64,000 nt of DNA from contig OZ241898.1 of the NCBI GenBank assembly GCA_965203525.1, positions 372,001 through 436,000 of the forward strand, in the 5' to 3' direction. Of this stretch, positions 58,325-64,000 are shown piece after piece. The stretch comes from WTFV01 sp965203525 (GTDB lineage Bacteria; Acidobacteriota; Vicinamibacteria; Vicinamibacterales; UBA8438). How positions within the stretch are numbered: the first letter of the stretch is position 1; each line of letters starts with the position of its first letter. Both the position numbers and the translations under genes were made by a program. Below the pieces are notes generated by a model that was not told the DNA's origin, made no database searches, and saw only the letters and a program-made list of their open reading frames with translations.

Positions 58325-59380
58325 TTACGCCGTGGCGCTTTCCGCGGCGCGCGCGGGCCGGAGGCTGGCGTTCGACTCGAGGCCGAGCGCCTTGCGCACC
58401 TCGGCCTCGATGCCGCCGAACAGTTCCGTCTTCTCGCGCAGGAGCGTCTTGACGTTCTCGCGGCCCTGCCCGAGGCGCTCGCCGGCATAGGAGAACCAGG
58501 CGCCGCTCTTTTCGACGATGCGGCGCTCCACCGCCAGATCGAGCAGGTCGCCTTCGCGGGAGATCCCCTCGCCGTACATGATGTCGAACTCCGCCACGCG
58601 GAACGGCGGCGCCAGCTTGTTCTTGACCACCTTCACGCGCGTCCGCCCCCCGATCACGCGGTCGGCGTCCTTGATGGCTCCGATGCGCCGGATGTCGACA
58701 CGCACGGACGAGTAGAACTTCAGGGCCCGGCCGCCGGTGGTCGTCTCCGGGTTGCCGAACATCACGCCGATCTTCTCGCGGAGCTGGTTGATGAACAGGA
58801 GACAGGTGCGCGACTTCGCCACCACGCCGGTCAGCTTGCGCAGCGCCTGCGACATCAGGCGGGCCTGCAGTCCGACCTGCGACTCGCCCATCTCGCCTTC
58901 GATTTCCGCGCGGGGCACGAGGGCGGCGACCGAGTCGACGACGACGACGTCGATGGCGCCGGAGCGGACCAGCGTCTCGACGATCTCCAGCGCCTGTTCC
59001 CCGTGGTCCGGCTGCGACACGAGCAGGTTGTCGAGCTCGACGCCGAGCTTCCGCGCGTAGATCGGATCGAGCGCGTGTTCGGCGTCGACGAACGCCGCGT
59101 TGCCCCCGGTGCGCTGGGACTGCGCGATGACCTGCAGCGCCAGGGTGGTCTTTCCGGAGGACTCGGGGCCGTAGACCTCGACGACGCGCCCGCGCGGCAC
59201 GCCGCCGATGCCGAGCGCGTAGTCGATGCTGATGGAACCGGTGGAGATGCAGGGCACGGCGGATGCCGCCCGTGCGCCCAGGCGCATGATCGATCCCTTG
59301 CCGAACTGTTTCTCGATCTGGCCGACCGCGACCTCGATGGCCTTGGAGCGCTCGCGGGCTATCCGCTCGGGGTTCGACAT
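58325..59380 (-). CDS. recA: recombinase RecA
   Basis: 351 residues. Walker A GPESSGKTTLALQ, KQFGKGSIMRLG, VDAEHALDPIYARKLGV, VVVDSVAALVPRAEIEGEMG, loop L2 region FGNPETTTGGRALKFYSS and INQLREKIGVMFG are all canonical. It forms the strand-exchange filament and triggers LexA cleavage. Full length with an Ala-rich tail. Strong promoter and a candidate operator lie upstream. Confidence 0.98.
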   Translation of the reverse strand: MSNPERIARERSKAIEVAVGQIEKQFGKGSIMRLGARAASAVPCISTGSISIDYALGIGGVPRGRVVEVYGPESSGKTTLALQVIAQSQRTGGNAAFVDAEHALDPIYARKLGVELDNLLVSQPDHGEQALEIVETLVRSGAIDVVVVDSVAALVPRAEIEGEMGESQVGLQARLMSQALRKLTGVVAKSRTCLLFINQLREKIGVMFGNPETTTGGRALKFYSSVRVDIRRIGAIKDADRVIGGRTRVKVVKNKLAPPFRVAEFDIMYGEGISREGDLLDLAVERRIVEKSGAWFSYAGERLGQGRENVKTLLREKTELFGGIEAEVRKALGLESNASLRPARAAESATA

Positions 59381-59412
59381 GGACTCTCCAATTCTGCTCG
59401 ACGAGGATGGGG

Positions 59413-59440
59413 TTTGCGTGCGACAGCTTGCGTGCGACAG
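59413..59440 (-). promoter_or_regulatory. 14-bp tandem direct repeat in the recA leader, candidate operator
   Basis: CTGTCGCACGCAAG followed directly by CTGTCGCACGCAAA on the minus strand, just downstream of the -10 box. Placed where a repressor would block recA transcription. Direct-repeat LexA sites are known in some phyla; identity of the binder is inferred. Confidence 0.4.
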
Positions 59441-59445
59441 GACGT

Positions 59446-59474
59446 ATTCTAGGATCGTGCCAGACGCCTGTCAA
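59446..59474 (-). promoter_or_regulatory. sigma-70 promoter of recA
   Basis: On the minus strand TTGACA (59474-59469), 17 bp, TAGAAT (59451-59446). Essentially consensus; the start site would be near 59439, giving a leader of about 60 nt. Confidence 0.85.
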
Positions 59475-59662
59475 GCGAAAGTCATGTGGAAAACGTGGTC
59501 AAGTGCATGATTCACAACTGTTTGCAGGTTTCCTGACTTTCGCCCGCGAATCGCGCGGCGGGCAGTTTCCGCGAACCGCTCCGTCCGCTCCGTCCGCGGA
59601 TTCCGCCTCCCCGCGGGCGGGCGCCGGCGATACAATGCACCCTGCCGGCACGGACGGCGTCA

Positions 59663-59750
59663 GGGAAGGGGTGGCAGGTGCGGGGTGAGAGGCGCCACTT
59701 CCGAACGTGTTCGCCGGGGCGCGCCGGACGCCAGGAAGGGGTGGCAGGTG
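59663..59750. repeat. duplicated ribosome site and start codon
   Basis: GGGAAGGGGTGGCAGGTG at 59663-59680 and the same with one change at 59733-59750 (offset 70 bp). Each copy contains a Shine-Dalgarno GGAAGGGG and a GTG; the second is used by the downstream gene. Confidence 0.85.
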
Positions 59751-61958
59751 AGCAGTGAGAAGGGACTCGCGGCGCGGGCGCCGGACGGGAACGTCCCGGC
59801 GGAACCGGCTCCCGGCCGTATCCGGCGCAGGGGCGGACGGGTGGCGCGTACCGCGGCCTGTCTGGTCCTCCTGCTGGCGTGCGTCGGGGCGCTGGCCGTC
59901 GGGCGGGGCGGCGAGACGCCGGCCGGATTGCGGCAGGGCTTCGGGACCGGCGGTCAGGGCGCGGCGCCGGGACAGGGCGGCGAGGCGGGCGGGTTGCGCC
60001 TCGAGGTGGAGCCCGGCGCCCTGAGGCTGGCGATCGGAGAGACGGCGCAGTTGTCCGCCACGGTGCGGGAGGCCGGCGGCGCCGTCGTGGACGACGCGGC
60101 CGTCGTCTACTACTCGCGCGCGCGGCGCAGCGTCGGCGTGACCCGTACCGGCCGCGTCGAGGCGTACCGGCCCGGCGAGTTCACGCTGGTCGCCCTCGTG
60201 CCGTCCGACCCCGACGACGGGCGCCGGCGCCCCGATGCCCGCGTGCGGGTGGAGATCCCGGTGACGGTGCCGTTGCCGCCGATCGCGGAGGTCTCCTTCG
60301 TTGACGCGCCCGATACGTTCTACGCGGGCACCCGGCCGCGCCTCGGCGTGCTGGTGAAGGACACCGCCGGCGCCCGCCGGGACGACGTGCCGGTGGCGTT
60401 CGCCACCAGCGACGCGGCCGTCGCGGCCGTCGATCGGTTCGGTTTCCTGACCCTGGGCGCGCCCGGCAGGGTCACCGTGACCGCGTCGGTCGCCGCGGAG
60501 AGCGACGCCCTGTCGATCGAGGTCGTCGAGAACCCGGTCGCCGCGCTGGCGCTGGAGGTGGGCGCCGACACCGCCCGCACCGGCGACGTGCTGCGCTTCA
60601 CGGCCGTCGCCACGGACGCGCGCGGGGCGCCGGTGCCCGGGGTGCCGGTGCAGTTCGCGGTCGGCGGGGAGACGGCGCCGGCCATCGTCGCCGCCGGCGC
60701 GCCGGCGCAAGTCGCCGCGGACGGCCGCTTCGTGGCGGAACGTTCCGGCACCTACACGGTGATCGCGGCGGCGGGGACCCATACCGCCGCCCGGACGGTC
60801 TCGATCGAGCCGCGCGACGTGGCGCGCGAGGTGGAGGTCGTCGGCCGGGGCCGGGTCCTCGACCGCCGTTCGTCGGATCTGTGGGTCTGGGAGGGCGCCG
60901 ACGGCCGGGACTACGCCATAACCGGGACCTGGGGCGCCGACGGCCACGCCTATTTCTGGGACGTGACCGATCCGGCCGCCATCGAGAAGGTCAACGAGGT
61001 GCGGGTCGACGCCCGGACCGTGAACGACGTGAAGGTGTCCGCCGACGGCGAGCTGGCCGTCATCAGCCGCGAGGGGGCCTCGAACCGCCGCAACGGCTTC
61101 GTCGTGCTCGGGGCCGCGAATCCCCGCGAAGGCGTGCCCGTGCTGTCGGAGTTCACCGACCAACTGACCGGCGGGGTGCACAACGTCTTCGTGGACGGGC
61201 AGCACGTCTACGCCCTCGGCGCCGGCCGCCGGTACGATGTCGTCAGCATCGCGGACCCGCGCAATCCCGTACGGGTCGGACGCTTCGAGCTGGAGACGCA
61301 GGGGCACAGCGTGCACGACGTCTGGGTCGCCGACGGCATCGCGTTCTCGTCGAACTGGACCGACGGGGTGGTGGCCGTCGACGTGGGCGGGGGCGGCCGG
61401 GGCGGCACCCCGGAACGGCCGGTCGAGATCGGGCGCTACGCGTATCCGAACGGCTGGAACCACGCCGCCTTCCCCTACCGCAGCCGGTCGACCGGCAGGT
61501 TCTACCTGTTCGCCGGCGACGAGGCGTATCCCTACGGCGGGCTGGCGAACGACGCCGACGACGCGCAGTTGCCGTTCCGGACCGCCGGCTGGATCCACGT
61601 CATCGACTGGACCGACTGGGACGAGCCCCGGGAGGTGGCGCGCTATCAGGTGCCCGAGGCGGGGTCGCACAACATCTGGGTGGAGGACGACGTCCTGTAC
61701 GTCGGGTACTACTACCCGGGCGGCCTGCGCGTCGTCGACGTGTCCGGGGAGCTGATGGGCGACCTCTACCGGCAGGGCCGGGAGATCGCCCGCTTCGTGC
61801 CTTTCGATCCCGAGGGCTTCGCCCCGAACGCACCGTTCGTCTGGGGGCCGCAGCCCTACAAGGGGCACGTCTTCTTCACCGACTACAACAGCGGGCTGTG
61901 GGCGGTGCGGCTCAAGGAGAAGACCGGGCCGGGCCGGGTCATCGGCGAGCCGCGGTAA
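59748..61958 (+). CDS. secreted Ig-like / LVIVD beta-propeller protein
   Basis: 736 residues from GTG with GGAAGGGG upstream; the frame is also open to a GTG at 59685. One signal anchor (TAACLVLLLACVGALAVGRG), a Gly/Gln-rich linker, then three Ig/BIG2-like domains at about 75-370 (LRLAIGETAQLSATVREAGG, VAAVDRFGFLTLGAPGRVTV, DVLRFTAVATDARGAPVPGV). The C-terminal half is an LVIVD-type propeller: YAITGTWGADGHAYFWDVTD, HNVFVDGQHVYALGAGRRYD and HSVHDVWVADGIAFSSNWTD. Probably a surface or periplasmic binding protein; the ligand is unknown. Confidence 0.8.
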   Translation: MSSEKGLAARAPDGNVPAEPAPGRIRRRGGRVARTAACLVLLLACVGALAVGRGGETPAGLRQGFGTGGQGAAPGQGGEAGGLRLEVEPGALRLAIGETAQLSATVREAGGAVVDDAAVVYYSRARRSVGVTRTGRVEAYRPGEFTLVALVPSDPDDGRRRPDARVRVEIPVTVPLPPIAEVSFVDAPDTFYAGTRPRLGVLVKDTAGARRDDVPVAFATSDAAVAAVDRFGFLTLGAPGRVTVTASVAAESDALSIEVVENPVAALALEVGADTARTGDVLRFTAVATDARGAPVPGVPVQFAVGGETAPAIVAAGAPAQVAADGRFVAERSGTYTVIAAAGTHTAARTVSIEPRDVAREVEVVGRGRVLDRRSSDLWVWEGADGRDYAITGTWGADGHAYFWDVTDPAAIEKVNEVRVDARTVNDVKVSADGELAVISREGASNRRNGFVVLGAANPREGVPVLSEFTDQLTGGVHNVFVDGQHVYALGAGRRYDVVSIADPRNPVRVGRFELETQGHSVHDVWVADGIAFSSNWTDGVVAVDVGGGGRGGTPERPVEIGRYAYPNGWNHAAFPYRSRSTGRFYLFAGDEAYPYGGLANDADDAQLPFRTAGWIHVIDWTDWDEPREVARYQVPEAGSHNIWVEDDVLYVGYYYPGGLRVVDVSGELMGDLYRQGREIARFVPFDPEGFAPNAPFVWGPQPYKGHVFFTDYNSGLWAVRLKEKTGPGRVIGEPR

Positions 61959-62029
61959 CCGGTCCGGGGAATCGACCATGCGGGCGGCCGGGCGCGGCGC
62001 CGGCCGGACCCGGCAGCGGGGAGCACGCA

Positions 62030-63124
62030 GTGACCATGCGCACGATCGGCGCGGCGGCGGTTCCGCTAGTCCTTGCGGCGGCGCTCGGCGTCCCGGCGTT
62101 GCGGGGGGCGGCGGCGGCCGCGGCGCCGGATCCGCCGGCGCGGAACTACTACGTCTACGTCTGCGCCGAATCGGACGATCAGGTGGCCCTCGTGCGCTAC
62201 GGCCCCGGCGGCGCGGAGGTCGTCAGGACGATCCCGGTCGGCAGTTTCCCCAACGAGATCGAAGGGCCGCACGGCATCACCGTCGGTCCGGACGGACGCC
62301 ACTGGTACGTGTCCCTCGCGCACGGACTCCCGTTCGGCAGCGTCCACAAGTACGAGACGGGCACCGACGCATGGGTCGGGGACGTGACGCTGGGGCTGTT
62401 TCCGGCGACGCTCGACGTCTCGCCGGCCACCGGACTGCTGTTCGCCGTCAACTTCAATCTGCACGGCGGCATGGAGCCGGGCAGCATCTCGGCCGTCGAG
62501 GTGGAGACGATGACCGAGGTGGCGCGCATCGACACCGGGGTGATGCCGCACGGTTCGCGCCTCGGCCGCGGCGGCACGCGGCACTACTCGGTGAGCATGA
62601 TGGACGGCGAGCTGGTCGAGCTCGACGCGCTCGGGTTCGAGATCGCGCGCCGCCTGCCGCTCGGGGCGGGAGTGCAGCCGACCTGGGTGACGACCCCGAC
62701 CGCGGACGGGATCGCGTACGTCACCGGCAACAACGTCGCCAGGGTGTTCGAGGTCGATCTCCGGGCCTGGCGCATCCTGCGGACCTTCGAGACGGGGGCC
62801 GGCCCCTACAACCTCGCCGTGACGCCCGACGGCGCCACGCTCGTCGCGACCTACAAGGGCGGCGACGCGGTCGGTTTCCGGGACCTGCCGAGCGGCGTCG
62901 AGCGGGCCCGGGTGTCCACCACGCGCACGCTCCCGCACGGGGTGGCCGTCACCCCGGACGGCCGGTACGCCTTCGTCACCCTGGAAGGCCGCGGCGCCGA
63001 TCCCGGCACGGTCGAGGTCTACCACGTGCCGACGGCCGAGCGGGTCGCCACGGTGGACGTCGGCAAGCAGGCGGGCGGCATCGCGTTCTGGAAGATGGAC
63101 GGGCCGGGCGCGGGCGTCCGCTGA
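62030..63124 (+). CDS. secreted YncE/YVTN-like beta-propeller protein
   Basis: 364 residues from GTG with GGGGAG six bases upstream; ATG 62036 is alternative. Signal peptide (AAAVPLVLAAALGVPALRGA). Seven-bladed propeller repeats: GPHGITVGPDGRHWYVSLAH, LFPATLDVSPATGLLFAVNF, QPTWVTTPTADGIAYVTGNN, GPYNLAVTPDGATLVATYKG and LPHGVAVTPDGRYAFVTLEG. Resembles haem-d1-like or YncE proteins but lacks a haem motif. 71 bp after the LVIVD protein; probably one unit. Confidence 0.82.
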   Translation: MTMRTIGAAAVPLVLAAALGVPALRGAAAAAAPDPPARNYYVYVCAESDDQVALVRYGPGGAEVVRTIPVGSFPNEIEGPHGITVGPDGRHWYVSLAHGLPFGSVHKYETGTDAWVGDVTLGLFPATLDVSPATGLLFAVNFNLHGGMEPGSISAVEVETMTEVARIDTGVMPHGSRLGRGGTRHYSVSMMDGELVELDALGFEIARRLPLGAGVQPTWVTTPTADGIAYVTGNNVARVFEVDLRAWRILRTFETGAGPYNLAVTPDGATLVATYKGGDAVGFRDLPSGVERARVSTTRTLPHGVAVTPDGRYAFVTLEGRGADPGTVEVYHVPTAERVATVDVGKQAGGIAFWKMDGPGAGVR

Positions 63125-63134
63125 CGGGTCCGGT

Positions 63135-63227
63135 CCCCAATCCGCACGGCCCCCCGGGGCGGCGCCGACTACTCAGGCGGCGTGGCTCAGGATTCCCCCA
63201 ATCCGCACGCCCCCGGGGCGGCGCCGG
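63135..63227. repeat. spaced direct repeat at a convergent gene junction
   Basis: CCCCAATCCGCACG plus a GGGGCGGCGCCG box at 63135-63168 and 63196-63227, offset 61 bp. The second copy lies inside the 3' end of the DUF697 gene. Confidence 0.8.
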
Positions 63228-64000
63228 CGTCAGCCTTGCCGGATCTGTCGGTCCGCGACGGGCCGATCCGATCCGCCAGCGCCTGACCCGCGGCGCGCAC
63301 GCGCCGGCCAAGGTGTCTTGCCGTGCCGCTCACCGTGCGTCCCGAGGCGGTCAGCAGCGCCTGCGAAACGCGGCGGGCCCCGGTGCGCACGATGCCGCCG
63401 AGCATCGCGCCGGCCTGCACGACGGCCGCGCGGCGAAGGTTCCGGCGCGGCTCGGACGTCAGCGCGGCGCAGTACTGCTTGGCGATCATCGCCACCCGCA
63501 GGGTCAGGAACGCGTTCGTGGCGCCGCCGAGCACGGAGGTGACGAAGACGGTGCTGGCGGTCTGGAGTCCCGGGACGGTGCCCGCCACCGATCCGAACAC
63601 GCCCGAGACGACCGGCTGGATGTGGTCGCCGATGTCGACGTCGTCGAGTTCGCCGGCGATGAAGGTGGTCGCGCCGACGTTGGCGTACAGGTGCGCCAGC
63701 TCGCGGGCGCCGGGCCGCTGGTGGTAGACGTGGGCGATGCGCCAGATCATCTTCGCCTGGATTCCGAGCATGACCAGCGCATCCAGGCTGCCGTGCTGCG
63801 AGACGGCGGTGGCGACGAAGACCTCGGACGCCGCGCGCCGGGCGACGTCGTCCGCCCGCGCGCCGATCCGCCGCAGCCCGGCTTCGACCTCCTCGCGGGT
63901 CCGGAACGGGCCGGGGCCGGCCCGTTCGTTGCGCGCCAGCCGCCGCCCGACCGCCCGCAGGTGCCGTTCGAACGCCCGTCCCTCGTCGGCGGACGGCGGC
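63187..64000 (-). CDS. DUF697 (YcjF-like) membrane protein, 5' end beyond window
   Basis: At least 270 residues, open to the right edge of the window. A helical cytosolic part (FERHLRAVGRRLARNERAGP), ASEVFVATAVSQHGSLDALV, then the DUF697 hallmark VMLGIQAKMIWRIAHVYHQR and AHLYANVGATTFIAGELDDV. Two amphipathic membrane stretches follow (VVSGVFGSVAGTVPGLQTAS, NAFLTLRVAMIAKQYC). The C-terminus is Arg/Ala-rich and overlaps a spaced repeat. Function unknown; some relatives are fused to GTPases. Confidence 0.75.
   Translation of the reverse strand, partial: PPSADEGRAFERHLRAVGRRLARNERAGPGPFRTREEVEAGLRRIGARADDVARRAASEVFVATAVSQHGSLDALVMLGIQAKMIWRIAHVYHQRPGARELAHLYANVGATTFIAGELDDVDIGDHIQPVVSGVFGSVAGTVPGLQTASTVFVTSVLGGATNAFLTLRVAMIAKQYCAALTSEPRRNLRRAAVVQAGAMLGGIVRTGARRVSQALLTASGRTVSGTARHLGRRVRAAGQALADRIGPSRTDRSGKADAGAAPGACGLGES

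Overview
The window is very GC-rich, densely packed bacterial chromosome, about 70% GC by eye. Several features point to Acidobacteriota, probably a Vicinamibacteria-type genome. These are three secreted von Willebrand A proteins of the kind first named in Acidobacteria, a PadR regulator paired with a permease-prefix membrane protein, two tandem secreted PQQ dehydrogenases, and many periplasmic beta-propeller and M16 proteins. The taxonomic call is inference from gene content; there is no rRNA in the window.

Layout. 1-2067: tandem array of Rpn-type nuclease genes, one cut by the window edge and one truncated. 2654-5866: PadR regulator, its membrane partner and a lipoprotein amidohydrolase. 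5926-10288: two PQQ dehydrogenases on the minus strand, one fused to a cupredoxin domain. 10430-15525: a DUF5674 pair, a polytopic GT-C-like membrane protein and asparagine synthetase. 16230-20873: YeiH-family transporter, mltG-ruvX and an S41 protease homologue that seems to lack its catalytic residues. 20963-31363: a housekeeping block of tRNA-Val, thrS, infC (ATT start), rpmI, rplT, pheS, pheT, zapB, zapA, 6S RNA, rny and thiL. 31374-34988: VWA, BON and TPR proteins.

35263-44614 is a complete quinohemoprotein amine dehydrogenase (QHNDH) operon in the order qhpG-A-D-C-B-F-E. The gamma subunit QhpC carries every residue of the CTQ cofactor and of the three Cys-Asp/Glu thioether bridges at exactly the spacing known from the solved enzymes. 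QhpD (radical SAM) would make the bridges, QhpG (flavoenzyme) would act on the Trp, QhpE (subtilisin-like) would remove the leader, QhpF (ABC exporter) would export the subunit, and QhpA/QhpB are the dihaem and propeller subunits. A cytochrome c gene converges on the operon across a 20-bp perfect inverted repeat.

44761-50916 is more plastic: VKOR-like and 2H phosphoesterase genes, a repeat array, two copies of a 158-bp element with terminal inverted repeats, remnants that look phage-derived, an aminotransferase and a serine hydrolase. 50960-64000: hisC, two tandem VWA proteins, tRNA-Phe, a catalytic/non-catalytic M16 pair, an FtsB-like protein, recA with a consensus promoter, two secreted propeller proteins and a partial DUF697 membrane protein.

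The least expected pattern is a recurring repeat geometry. At roughly eighteen places a 17-68 bp segment is repeated once or a few times, most often with a period of 70-75 bp. The repeat sequence differs at each locus, the spacer is unique, and the copied segment is often the end or start of the adjacent gene. Inside two qhp genes the period is exactly 72 bp (24 codons), so the frame is kept.
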